In this document: positions 15,122 to 23,557 of the stretch, piece after piece | Layout of the letters: every line of letters begins with the position of its first letter | Position numbering within the stretch: position 1 is the first letter of the stretch | Assembly: GCA_016789785.1 (NCBI GenBank) | Contig: JAEUQE010000064.1 | Span: 1-37,871, forward strand | Length of the DNA: 37,871 bases | Source of the DNA: Bryobacterales bacterium | Lineage (GTDB): Bacteria; Acidobacteriota; Terriglobia; Bryobacterales; Bryobacteraceae | Direction: 5' to 3' | Translations under genes and position numbers: made by a program | The notes under the pieces: model-generated | Told to the model about the DNA's origin: nothing | Seen by the model: the letters and a program-made list of their open reading frames with translations, nothing else | The model's database searches: none

Positions 15122-15146
15122 GGGAGCGGTTTCGAGGACCGCTCCC
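15122..15146 (+). terminator. Perfect 9-bp hairpin after the BsuPI gene
   Basis: GGGAGCGGT and ACCGCTCCC pair perfectly across a 7-base loop, 18 bases after the stop at 15103. No T-run follows (AGTCCTTCC), so it may be a Rho-assisted end or a dispersed palindromic repeat. Confidence 0.45.
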
Positions 15147-15181
15147 AGTCCTTCCCGGCAACGCATCGAAACACGCCCCAG

Positions 15182-15187
15182 TATAAT
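15182..15187 (+). promoter_or_regulatory. Consensus -10 box next to the S9 peptidase start
   Basis: A perfect TATAAT ends 7 bases before the ATG at 15195, so transcription should begin on or beside the A of the start codon (leaderless). There is no good -35 box at 16-18 bases upstream and no Shine-Dalgarno sequence. Confidence 0.55.
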
Positions 15188-15194
15188 CACCTTC

Positions 15195-17387
15195 ATGCGC
15201 GTTGTTGCTTTGCTTTTGCTCCAAGGCTTGTGCTGGGGCGCCGAGATCACCAAGACTCCCATCACAGCAGCCGACATGCTGAAGATCCGCCGTGTCACCG
15301 AAGTGCAGATCTCGCCCGATGCCGCGTTCGCTGTCTACGGCGTACAGTCGATGTACGAAGAGCCCGCGGGTGAAGGCAGAGGCGATGTGAACTACGGCTA
15401 TCGCACCCACCTCTGGCAAGTCGATCTCACAAACTCGAAAGCCACACCGAAGCAGTTGACTTTCGGTGACCGCCGCGACGCTGGCATCGCAATCAGTCCC
15501 GATGGCAAGCGCCTCGCCTTCGTACGTGCCGATTCCGCGCGCAAGCCACAGGTCTGGGTGATGCCGCTGAACGGCGCCGGCGAACCAACGCCTGCGACGA
15601 AGTTGGAGCATGGTGCGACAAGCCCGGTCTGGCACCCCACGGAGAACCGTCTCCTGGTGTCGAGCGCGATCCCGATCAGCAAGGTCGGCGGTAAGCCGCA
15701 CTATGGAATGGAACGTCCCATGCGCGATTGGTTCGACTTCGATCGAGCCAAAGATGGGAAGGAAGATACAAAGGCCGATGCCCGACCCGACGGCGATCGG
15801 CGTGCCATTCGCAACTGGCTCGAACGCAATGCGTCGCGCAGCAATCCGGTGGTGATCAACCGCCTCGCATTCCAGGACGAGCAGGGACTGCAGAAGGAAG
15901 CGACTGTGCCGCAGCTCTTCTCCATCGACCTGTCGAATGACAACAAGGCCGCGCAAATCACCAAGGACTTCTATCGCCACACCAATCCTGCGTATTCGCC
16001 GGACGGCGCAACGATCGTCTACGTGAGCACGCCGCCAGGCGACACGCATCCCGATCGCGAACGGCGCGCCAGCATCTGGATGATGAATGCCGGCGGCGCA
16101 AGTGCACGCCCACTGCTCGATCAACAAGGCGAATCGTTCACCCAAGCGAAGTTCTATCCCGATGGCAAGGCGCTCCTCGTCGAAGCCCAGCAGATTGATG
16201 AGCCCACCTACCGGCAATCGCGCCTGTTCCGGTACGACATCGCCTCCAAGAAGCTGGACTGGATCAGCAAAGGCTGGACCGCCGAGATTGCACACTCGCA
16301 CGTAGGGGCCGATGGTTCCGTGCTGTTCACAAGCAACTGGCACGGCGGCGTGCCGCTGAAGCGCATCGGCGGCATGAGCCTCGCAAGCGTTGTCGACGGC
16401 CCCGTCGGAGTGAGCGCATTCGACGAAGCCGCGGGGCGCATTGTGTTCGCGCAGATCAGCGTCGCCAATCCGAACGAACTATTCGTAAAGGAGAAGGACG
16501 GCAACGTACGCCAACTGACAGCGCTCAACTCCGGTTGGCTCGCCACAAAGCTCCTGTCACTGCCCACTGAGAAGTGGATTCAGCGCCCTGACGGCACCCG
16601 CGTACAGAGTTGGGTGATGAACCCAGTGAACGCGCAGCAAGGCAGGAAGTACCCCTGGGTGCTCGATATGCATGGCGGCCCCTCGGCGATGTGGGGTCCG
16701 GGTGAGTTCAGCATGTGGCATGAATTTCAGTTGCTGTGCGCATGGGGCTATGGTGTCACCTATTCCAATCCGCGCGGCTCCGGAGGCTACGGCTACGAGT
16801 TTCAAAAAGCCAACTACCGCAACTGGGGCGAAGGCCCTGCAAGCGACGTACTTGCCGCACTCGATGATTCCATCAGGAACAACGCGCTGGTTGACGCTGA
16901 TCGCCTCTTCCTGACAGGCGGCTCCTATGCCGGCTACCTCACCGCATGGATCGTCGCGCACGACCATCGATTCAAGGCCGCGGCAGCGCAACGAGGCGTC
17001 TACGATCTCGCCACATTCTACGGCGAGGGCAACGCATTCCGTCTTGTGAAAAGCCACTTCGGCGGCTATCCCTACCAGCCAGAAGTGCGCCGCATTCTCG
17101 ACGCGCAATCGCCGTTCACGCACGTGGCCAACATCCGTACGCCACTGCTGATCCTGCACGCGAGCGAGGATCTTCGAACGGGGGTCTCGCAAAGCGAGAT
17201 GCTTTATCGCGCGCTGAAGGAACAGGGCAAACCCGTGGAGTATGTGCGCTATCCGGGCTCAGGCCACGAACTCACGCGCTCGGGTCCACCGCTGCGGCGC
17301 ATGGATCACATGCTGCGCATCATCGAGTTCTTCGAGCGATACGCGAACAACAGTGCGCCGGCGCCTACTTCGCAGCCGCGACCTTGA
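15195..17387 (+). CDS. Exported S9 family peptidase (dipeptidyl/acylaminoacyl peptidase type)
   Basis: 730 residues: a signal peptide (1-15, ending C-W-G-A), a beta-propeller (about 35-470) and a C-terminal alpha/beta hydrolase (about 480-725). The propeller has repeated S-P-D-G motifs (I-S-P-D-A, I-S-P-D-G-K-R, Y-S-P-D-G-A). The catalytic triad is S577 (T-G-G-S-Y-A-G-Y), D659 (H-A-S-E-D-L) and H691 (G-S-G-H-E-L). It should cleave short peptides in the periplasm. A TATAAT 7 bases before the ATG points to leaderless expression, and the gene overlaps the end of the convergent YceI gene by 23 bases. Confidence 0.94.
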   Translation: MRVVALLLLQGLCWGAEITKTPITAADMLKIRRVTEVQISPDAAFAVYGVQSMYEEPAGEGRGDVNYGYRTHLWQVDLTNSKATPKQLTFGDRRDAGIAISPDGKRLAFVRADSARKPQVWVMPLNGAGEPTPATKLEHGATSPVWHPTENRLLVSSAIPISKVGGKPHYGMERPMRDWFDFDRAKDGKEDTKADARPDGDRRAIRNWLERNASRSNPVVINRLAFQDEQGLQKEATVPQLFSIDLSNDNKAAQITKDFYRHTNPAYSPDGATIVYVSTPPGDTHPDRERRASIWMMNAGGASARPLLDQQGESFTQAKFYPDGKALLVEAQQIDEPTYRQSRLFRYDIASKKLDWISKGWTAEIAHSHVGADGSVLFTSNWHGGVPLKRIGGMSLASVVDGPVGVSAFDEAAGRIVFAQISVANPNELFVKEKDGNVRQLTALNSGWLATKLLSLPTEKWIQRPDGTRVQSWVMNPVNAQQGRKYPWVLDMHGGPSAMWGPGEFSMWHEFQLLCAWGYGVTYSNPRGSGGYGYEFQKANYRNWGEGPASDVLAALDDSIRNNALVDADRLFLTGGSYAGYLTAWIVAHDHRFKAAAAQRGVYDLATFYGEGNAFRLVKSHFGGYPYQPEVRRILDAQSPFTHVANIRTPLLILHASEDLRTGVSQSEMLYRALKEQGKPVEYVRYPGSGHELTRSGPPLRRMDHMLRIIEFFERYANNSAPAPTSQPRP

Positions 17388-17940
17388 ACGTCGCCATCAT
17401 GTCGTCCTTGGTGCCGATCGCACCCAGCGCGGCTGACGGCGGCTTCATTCCATACGCTGTCATCTTGAACATGCTCTTCCCGCTGATCACCACCTTGTCG
17501 GGGTCGAGCATCGCATCAATCGTGACCGGCTTCCCCGTTCCACGAATCGTGAGCGTGCCTTCCACCTGATACTTGTTCCCGCCTTGCGGCGTGATCTTCG
17601 TTGAAGTGAAGCGCATCTCCGGATACTGGCCCGCCTTCAGCATATTGTTGCGGGCTTCGTCGAAGACTTTCTTCTTATCCTTCTCGTTCACCCAGTCGTC
17701 CTTCACTTCGAAGGTTCCGGCATCCACCGCCAGATCCACCTTCGAATTGGCAGGCGTCTGCGCATCATAGCTGAACTTGCCGCTCATCTTGGTGAAGTTG
17801 AAGACGTGTTTCTTGCCTTTGAAAAGACCCGTCTTTTCGACCTCAAGCTTGATCAGATTGTCACCGCCGGTCGTGATGCGGTACTCGACGGGTTGCGCGA
17901 AAGCAGCACTTGCCAAGAGAAGTAAGATTGCCGGAACCAT
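17365..17940 (-). CDS. Exported YceI family protein
   Basis: 191 residues from the ATG at 17940, with a signal peptide (M-V-P-A-I-L-L-L-L-A-S-A-A-F-A). The frame continues upstream to 18165, but that part has no sensible sequence. GGAG lies just before the ATG and a TACTAT -10-like box is at 17951-17956. The YceI lipocalin-like barrel (about 18-188) shows its usual order: N-F-T-K-M-S-G-K-F near 46, V-D-A-G-T-F-E-V-K, D-E-A-R-N-N-M-L-K-A-G-Q-Y-P-E-M-R-F-T-S-T, then V-E-G-T-L-T-I-R-G. Family members bind polyisoprenoid or other lipids in the periplasm. It converges on the S9 peptidase gene. Confidence 0.93.
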   Translation of the reverse strand: MVPAILLLLASAAFAQPVEYRITTGGDNLIKLEVEKTGLFKGKKHVFNFTKMSGKFSYDAQTPANSKVDLAVDAGTFEVKDDWVNEKDKKKVFDEARNNMLKAGQYPEMRFTSTKITPQGGNKYQVEGTLTIRGTGKPVTIDAMLDPDKVVISGKSMFKMTAYGMKPPSAALGAIGTKDDMMATFKVAAAK

Positions 17941-18009
17941 ATGCTCCACTATAGTACGACTCCTTGCCGGTTTTTCCCCGCTCAGCCCAAATCGTGCGGC
18001 GGCGCGGCC

Positions 18010-18037
18010 CCTGTGACGTACAACCTGTGACGTACAA
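18010..18037 (+). repeat. Perfect 14-bp tandem repeat upstream of the glycosyltransferase
   Basis: CCTGTGACGTACAA occurs twice in direct succession (18010-18023 and 18024-18037). The second copy runs into TACAAT (18033-18038), a good -10 box, which lies 10 bases before the ATG at 18049. The repeat could be a duplicated promoter element or a paired binding site. ACGT forms a small palindrome in each copy. Confidence 0.85.
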
Positions 18038-18048
18038 TGCGAGATTCC

Positions 18049-19191
18049 ATGCTGTGGCTGCTTTGGTTCTTCATCGGGCTCGCGGTGCTGCTGAGCCTGC
18101 TCTCTCTGAGAGGCGAGAGGGCACGTGAACAATACTACCGGCGGATGACCGGACAACAACGGCACAGCCTCACACCAAAGGCCTCCGTAATCGTTCCGGT
18201 GAAGGGCATGGAGGAGGGACTCAAGGAGAACCTCGCCTCACTCGCGGCACTTGACTATCCAGGCTACGAGTTAATCGTAGTCGCGAAGTCCGAAGCCGAT
18301 CTTCCGGGACAGGCCGTTCCCGCCGAGGCACGCGTGGTTCTTGCGGGCGCTGGCGATCCATCCACGGGAGAGAAGATCAACAATCTGCTTGCCGCCGTCG
18401 CTTCGATTCGCCCGGATTCGGAGGTACTGGTCTTCGCCGATTCCGATGGCCGCGTCAGCCCCCAGTGGCTCCGGGCGCTCACAGCGGCGCTCGCGGAGCC
18501 CGGTGTCGGCGCGGCGACCGGATACCGATGGCATCTGCCCGAACACGCCTCCCTGTGGCCCATGCTGCGAAGCGTTTGGAACGCCGTGATCGCGGGTGGT
18601 ATGGGCCCGGGCAAGAACAACTTCGTGTGGGGCGGCGCGACGGCCATCCGGCTTCAAACATTTCGTGACCTGAATGTTCCGGCGTGGTGGAAGGGCGCGA
18701 TCAGCGACGACTACCGGCTCTCACAGGCCGTTCGGCATGCTGGACTGAGGATCGCGTTCGCACCCGGCGCACTCGTGGCGAGCACGGACTCCACCACCGC
18801 ATCCGAATTTCTTGCCTGGAGCCGCCGTCAAATGATGATCACGCGATTCTACTCAGCCGGCCTGTGGAAGCTCGCTCTGTTCGCGCATGTGGTCTACTGC
18901 GTCGCGATGGCTGGGGCGGCATGGCTCATGATCCAAGGCAACACTGCCGCCATCGCAGCACTCGTCATCCAACTGGGCATCGGATGGTGGAAGGGACACC
19001 GCCGCATCGCGATGGCCCGCATCGCAATGCCCGAGTGGCGCGCTTGGTTCGATCGTCACGCCACATTGCACATCGCGCTTGTACCCATCGGCACGTGGCT
19101 CTGGTTGTGGTCAGCCCTCGCGGCATCTTTCTCTGAGACCATCGAATGGCGCGGCTACCGCCTGAAGCTGCGCACACTCCCTATTCCATGA
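18049..19191 (+). CDS. Membrane glycosyltransferase, GT2/GT21 (ceramide glucosyltransferase / HpnI-like)
   Basis: 380 residues from the ATG at 18049 (an ATG at 18037 overlaps the tandem repeat and adds 4 residues). A transmembrane helix at about 2-20 is followed by a GT-A domain. Landmarks: A-S-V-I-V-P-V-K-G near 45; D-S-D at 131-133 (metal/UDP binding); D-D at 220-221 in A-I-S-D-D-Y-R-L-S (catalytic base region); and R-Q-M-M-I-T-R near 260, the position of the (Q/R)xxRW motif of GT21. Two or three transmembrane helices follow (about 273-360), ending with I-E-W-R-G-Y-R. GT21-type enzymes add sugar to lipid acceptors such as ceramide or a hopanoid; the acceptor here is unknown. It ends inside the convergent mutarotase-like gene (11-base overlap). 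Confidence 0.87.
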   Translation: MLWLLWFFIGLAVLLSLLSLRGERAREQYYRRMTGQQRHSLTPKASVIVPVKGMEEGLKENLASLAALDYPGYELIVVAKSEADLPGQAVPAEARVVLAGAGDPSTGEKINNLLAAVASIRPDSEVLVFADSDGRVSPQWLRALTAALAEPGVGAATGYRWHLPEHASLWPMLRSVWNAVIAGGMGPGKNNFVWGGATAIRLQTFRDLNVPAWWKGAISDDYRLSQAVRHAGLRIAFAPGALVASTDSTTASEFLAWSRRQMMITRFYSAGLWKLALFAHVVYCVAMAGAAWLMIQGNTAAIAALVIQLGIGWWKGHRRIAMARIAMPEWRAWFDRHATLHIALVPIGTWLWLWSALAASFSETIEWRGYRLKLRTLPIP

Positions 19192-20215
19192 TCAGCGACT
19201 TCACCCGCAGATCGCCCGCGCCCCCATTCGAAAACACGTAGTTCGCGCCGTCGCGGCGCATGCCTGCGACACCTGTGAAATCCTTCGGCACTGGCGCGAG
19301 AAACATCTGAAACTGGCGCTTCACCGTCTCGCCCGCATCCAGGAATCCATACAGCGACCGGCCGAAAATCCGCCCCTTCTTCACCAGCACCGGATACGGT
19401 TGATGCAGCCCTGTGGTGCCAAATTCCAGCCCGCGCGCGTTCGGCTTGCCATTCTCCACATGCCGCCATGCGTTGAACCACGGATAGTCCGCCGTCTTCC
19501 ACACATATCCGAGCAGCAGACCGCGGCCAGGATTCGCAGCCGTGGTCCAGCCATGATCTTCATCGATCACATAAGACACGACATTCGGATTCGGATCCGA
19601 CAGAAGCCGCCGCATATCGACGGGCTGGCTGTCTTTCAGTGCCTGCGGCCACACCACCGAAGGCTCTTCGGGATTCGGAAGCGGGCTCGACTGCATGAAG
19701 CCCCTGCGCGCATTCGCATCCACCAGTGTCGATTCATCCAGGAACGGCGGGCCAATGCTCGGGTGCTGCACCATGTTGTACACGCGGCCCATCTTGTTCT
19801 GGTTCGTCACCCACTCGGTCACCAGGACCGACGGGCCATCGAGAATCACTTCGCGCTTCACGGCAATACCCGCCATCGGCAACACCGCGCTGAGAATCGC
19901 CTTCGTCGGAGTTTGTTGTTGCACCGTCCAGTTCACTCGAGGCGCCTCGCCATGAAACGGCACACCATTCGCCCGTTCCGCATCCGAGGGCTGCCCCCAG
20001 CGATCCAGGCAAAGAAAGTGACCCTGAGGCCGAGGGCCGTTGCTGCTGCGATCCTGCCAGGTGAACGGATTCAGTCCCGGCGCATGTTTCTTCAACTGAA
20101 AATCAACGAAGCCGCCACCCGCGGTCTCCATCACCAGTCGAATGTGATCGTTCTCCAGAACAACAGGCGACGCCTGCGCATGCAGGCCCATCAGCGCGAG
20201 CAGAGCAAGAATCAT
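19181..20215 (-). CDS. Exported galactose mutarotase-like protein (copy 2)
   Basis: 344 residues with a short signal peptide (about 1-15, ending H-A-Q-A). It shares a series of motifs in the same order with the protein at 12062-13198: G-H-F-L-C-L-D-R-W-G near 66, F-H-G-E-A, G-P-P-F-L, A-D-Y-P-W, and L-E-F-G-T. The beta-rich pattern fits the mutarotase supersandwich fold. His and acidic residues conserved between the copies (H in G-H-F-L-C, H-G-E) are candidates for substrate contact. It is the second gene of a minus operon, overlapping the stop of the Gly/Pro-rich gene by 4 bases (ATGA), a sign of translational coupling. Confidence 0.75.
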   Translation of the reverse strand: MILALLALMGLHAQASPVVLENDHIRLVMETAGGGFVDFQLKKHAPGLNPFTWQDRSSNGPRPQGHFLCLDRWGQPSDAERANGVPFHGEAPRVNWTVQQQTPTKAILSAVLPMAGIAVKREVILDGPSVLVTEWVTNQNKMGRVYNMVQHPSIGPPFLDESTLVDANARRGFMQSSPLPNPEEPSVVWPQALKDSQPVDMRRLLSDPNPNVVSYVIDEDHGWTTAANPGRGLLLGYVWKTADYPWFNAWRHVENGKPNARGLEFGTTGLHQPYPVLVKKGRIFGRSLYGFLDAGETVKRQFQMFLAPVPKDFTGVAGMRRDGANYVFSNGGAGDLRVKSLIME

Positions 20216-20982
20216 CTACCACGAATTCCTTCGAGTTTGAATTCCACGTTGCGCTCTTTATTCAACTGTTCGCTGAGCGCTTTGTCAAGCGACTTGAGCG
20301 GCGTGGTCTTCTTCTCGAAGTTCTTCGTGACGTAGTGAAGTGTCTCGTCCTCCATCCAATAGCCCAACGCGGCGACTACGGTGGAATCCTCGAATGCGAG
20401 CAGCGTGATGGTGGCCTGATCGCGATCCCGGGCAGGCTCGCGTGGCGGTTCGGGAGCCGCGGGGCGGGGCGCGCCAGCCGATGGAGGATACACCCTTGCT
20501 TGCGCTTTGGGCTTCTCGGGCTGAGCATCGGCAGGTTCCGGAAGATCGCTGTAGTCCTTCATTTGCGGCCGCACCACTTCCGGTGAGTAGTACTGATTGA
20601 TCACGACTGCCGGCGCCGGCTGTTGCACCGGAGGCGCCTGCTGCACAATCGTCTGCGTGGGCGGCATGTCGTAGCCGTAGCCGCCACCGTAGAATACTGG
20701 CACGCCAAACGGCACAACCACGGTGTTGGTTCGCCCACGTGGCGCCTGCCAACCACCGCGGCCTCCTCCGCCACCCGGAGGATACGAGTAGATCCCGCGC
20801 TGCACTGGAATGCTGGTGGAAGTTTGCGGCAGACCGCTCACCGTGGCGCCAAGCCGGGACGCAAAGCCAGGATCGTTAATGGACCCCACCATCTGACCGG
20901 TGGATACTCCGCCATACATGCCTCGTTGCTGGCCGTAGCCAGCGAGAACAGCAGTGAAAAGGACGAGAACAAATCGGTGCAT
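20212..20982 (-). CDS. Exported Gly/Pro-rich protein of unknown function
   Basis: 256 residues. A signal peptide (about 1-17, ending G-Y-G-Q) is followed by a low-complexity region rich in Gly, Pro, Gln and Tyr (about 20-185): a run of five glycines near 70, and Q-Q-A-P-P-V-Q-Q-P-A-P near 113. The C-terminal 60 residues look folded (I-T-L-L-A-F-E-D-S-T-V-V-A-A-L-G-Y-W, then a charged helix K-S-L-D-K-A-L-S-E-Q-L-N-K-E). Such C-termini may sit on the envelope while the disordered part spans. No family is recognised. GGAG is 10 bases before the ATG. It is translationally coupled to the mutarotase-like copy 2. Confidence 0.75.
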   Translation of the reverse strand: MHRFVLVLFTAVLAGYGQQRGMYGGVSTGQMVGSINDPGFASRLGATVSGLPQTSTSIPVQRGIYSYPPGGGGGRGGWQAPRGRTNTVVVPFGVPVFYGGGYGYDMPPTQTIVQQAPPVQQPAPAVVINQYYSPEVVRPQMKDYSDLPEPADAQPEKPKAQARVYPPSAGAPRPAAPEPPREPARDRDQATITLLAFEDSTVVAALGYWMEDETLHYVTKNFEKKTTPLKSLDKALSEQLNKERNVEFKLEGIRGR

Positions 20983-21121
20983 AAGGAAATAGCTCCGCCT
21001 CCTCCGCTTCGAGCTTACCTGTACTGTATTGACGTTCGCAAGCCCTGATCCGTGTACGAGAGTACTGTTTTTTTCCGGACGCGCTGGAACATTTCCACCA
21101 CCGTGGCCGTTCTAACGGCAT

Positions 21122-23530
21122 ATGTTGCAGGATCTGGGATACGCGCTGCGCCTCATTCGTACCAACCCGTGGTTTTCCGCGGCCATTGTGCTTACACTGG
21201 CTTTCGGCATTGGGGTCAATACGACAGTATTTACACTCGTGAACGCGGTACTGTTCAAGCCCTTGCCCTTTGTGGGCGGCGAACGGCTGGTGACGCTGCA
21301 GAATACGAACCCCGAACGGCCTGGCGATCAGCGAAGCTTGTTCTACGCCGATTTCCGCGAGTACCGAACCCATCAGCAAAGCTTCGAATACCTGGAGGGA
21401 TTCCGGTTCTCCGGCGCATCCATCAGTGAGAAAGGCAATCCTCCGCAGAGCTTTCCCGCTGGACGAGTCACTGCCGGCATGTTCCGCATGCTGCACATCG
21501 CGCCGGTCCTCGGCCGCGACTTCACACCCGCCGATGAAAAGGCCGGCGCCGAGCCTGTGGTCATCCTCGGCTACGGTATCTGGAGTGACCGCTACGGCAA
21601 AGATCCCGCGGTGATCGGCCGCGTGGTGCGGCTTAATGAGAAGCCCACCACCATCATCGGTGTCATGCCGGAGGGCTTCCGCTTCCCCAACAACCAGGAC
21701 ATGTGGATACCCCTTGTCGCCGATGCCGAACTCGAGAAGCGCCAGAACGCACCCATCATGGGCATCGGCATTCTCAAAGAAGATTCGTCCATCGCGCAAG
21801 CAACAGCGGAACTCAGCATCATTGCAAACCGCCTTGCCCGCGAGTTTCCCGCCACCAACAAAGACCTCGGCATTCTCGTGCGCACGTTTCACCAGACCTT
21901 CAACGGCGGCCCCATTCGTCTCGTGTTCCTGCTCATGCTTGGCGCCGTGGCTTTCGTGTTGTTGATCGCCTGCGCCAACGTCGCGAACATGATGCTCTCC
22001 CGCGCCGTCGGGCGCACACGCGAAGTCTCCATCCGCGCCGCTTTGGGCGCCAGCCGCTGGCGCATCATTCGCCAATTGCTGGTGGAGAGCGTGTTGCTCT
22101 CGATGATTGGCGGGCTCCTCGGGCTCGGCCTCTCCACGTTCGGCGTGCGGGCATTTTCAGACGCAGTTTCCGATGTCGGCAAACCATATTGGATCACCTT
22201 CACCATGGACTTCACGGTGTTCGCTTACTTCGCCGCGATCTCCGTAGTCGCGGGCCTGATGTTCGGGCTCGCGCCGGCCTGGCACACATCCAAGGTGGAC
22301 CTCAATCATGCGCTCAAAGACGGCACCCGATCGTCCGGATCACGCCGCGGAGGCTATCTTTCCAGTGCACTCGTGGTGTTCCAATTCACCCTTGCGTTGG
22401 TCCTGCTCACAGGCGCGGGCCTCATGATGCGAAGCTTCCTCGCCGCCCAGGCATCCAACGATGGCATCCGCAGCCACCAGATTCTCACAGGCCGCATCAA
22501 CCTTGGCCGCGAACGGTATGGAAAGCCGGAACAGCGTCAGCAATTCTATGACCGGCTGATCCCTGCGCTGCGCGCTCTGCCTGGTGTCACGATGGCTTCC
22601 GCGGCGAGTGCGATTCCCGGCGCCGGATTCGATGGATGGCGGTTCGAGATCGAAGGACAAGCAAGCGTGGATCCTCGCCAACTCCCCGCCGCCGCGGGCG
22701 TGATCGCGACGCCTGGCTACTTCCAGACCCTCGGCGCCGGCGTTCTGCAAGGGCGCGAATTCGATGACACCGACGGCGGCGCCGGCAAGGAAGTGGCCAT
22801 CGTTGGCGAACGGATGGCACTTCGTTACTTCGCCGGACAGAACCCGATCGGCAAGCGCATCCGTTACTACATCGACAATCAACCGAAGCCGTGGATGACC
22901 ATCGTCGGCCTGGTGCGCGACTTCCGGCAAAGCAGTCCGGGCGACAGCCGGGAAGATCCTCTCATCGTGATCCCGCTCCGGCAGGATCCCCTCAGCAGCA
23001 TGGTCCTGGTCCTACGCACGGCCTCGCAACCGCAGACCCTGAACACAGCCATGCGAGCGGAGGTGCAGAAACTCGACGAGGATCTCCCCGTGGTTCGCCC
23101 CATGAGCATGGCGGAGCAGTTCGAACGGCAGCGCTGGCATCTCCGGGTGTTCGGGAGCTTGTTTGCCGCCTTCGCGGGAATCGCCCTTGTCATGGCCGCG
23201 GTGGGCATCTACGGCGTGGTGGCGCACGCAACCATGCGCCGCACGCAGGAGATCGGCGTCCGCATGGCAATGGGCGCCGAGATGGGTGACGTCATCCGTC
23301 TCGTCATGAAGCGAGGCTTGATCCAACTCGGGCTTGGCTTGGTCTTCGGACTCTCCATCGCATTCGCGGTGACACGGCTCATGCGGCAGATCATCCTCGT
23401 ATCACCCACCGATCCGCTCACGTTCGGCGTGGTCACCTTCGTGTTGACCGCGGCAGGGGTGGCGGCTTGCTGGCTCCCTGCACGCCGCGCCGCCGTGATG
23501 GATCCGGTGAAGGCGCTGCGCTACGAATAG
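21122..23530 (+). CDS. ADOP-type orphan ABC permease (MacB/FtsX family)
   Basis: 802 residues. It begins at once with D-L-G-Y-A-L-R-L-I-R-T-N-P-W-F and a transmembrane helix (about 18-40: L-T-L-A-F-G-I-G-V-N-T-T-V-F), as in acidobacterial duplicated orphan permeases. A MacB-type periplasmic core domain (about 45-240) precedes an FtsX domain (about 280-400). A second helix, periplasmic domain and FtsX domain (about 415-800) repeat the layout, ending D-P-V-K-A-L-R-Y-E. No ATPase gene is nearby, which is the norm for this class. Its role is unknown; related MacB proteins drive export or envelope work. A TCTAAC box ends 5 bases before the ATG. Confidence 0.93.
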   Translation: MLQDLGYALRLIRTNPWFSAAIVLTLAFGIGVNTTVFTLVNAVLFKPLPFVGGERLVTLQNTNPERPGDQRSLFYADFREYRTHQQSFEYLEGFRFSGASISEKGNPPQSFPAGRVTAGMFRMLHIAPVLGRDFTPADEKAGAEPVVILGYGIWSDRYGKDPAVIGRVVRLNEKPTTIIGVMPEGFRFPNNQDMWIPLVADAELEKRQNAPIMGIGILKEDSSIAQATAELSIIANRLAREFPATNKDLGILVRTFHQTFNGGPIRLVFLLMLGAVAFVLLIACANVANMMLSRAVGRTREVSIRAALGASRWRIIRQLLVESVLLSMIGGLLGLGLSTFGVRAFSDAVSDVGKPYWITFTMDFTVFAYFAAISVVAGLMFGLAPAWHTSKVDLNHALKDGTRSSGSRRGGYLSSALVVFQFTLALVLLTGAGLMMRSFLAAQASNDGIRSHQILTGRINLGRERYGKPEQRQQFYDRLIPALRALPGVTMASAASAIPGAGFDGWRFEIEGQASVDPRQLPAAAGVIATPGYFQTLGAGVLQGREFDDTDGGAGKEVAIVGERMALRYFAGQNPIGKRIRYYIDNQPKPWMTIVGLVRDFRQSSPGDSREDPLIVIPLRQDPLSSMVLVLRTASQPQTLNTAMRAEVQKLDEDLPVVRPMSMAEQFERQRWHLRVFGSLFAAFAGIALVMAAVGIYGVVAHATMRRTQEIGVRMAMGAEMGDVIRLVMKRGLIQLGLGLVFGLSIAFAVTRLMRQIILVSPTDPLTFGVVTFVLTAAGVAACWLPARRAAVMDPVKALRYE

Positions 23531-23540
23531 GCAGTTGCGC

Positions 23541-23546
23541 TATGAT
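23541..23546 (+). promoter_or_regulatory. -10-like box before the Cys-rich unknown gene
   Basis: TATGAT ends 11 bases before the ATG at 23558 and 10 bases after the ADOP stop. There is no clear -35 box. A very short leader would result. Confidence 0.35.
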
Positions 23547-23557
23547 CGCACCGTTGT

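Noticed and set aside
21029..21058. A plus-strand TTGACG (21029-21034) as a promoter for the ADOP permease
   Set aside because: No acceptable -10 box lies 16-18 bases downstream; the TCTAAC box beside the ATG is a better, though weak, candidate.
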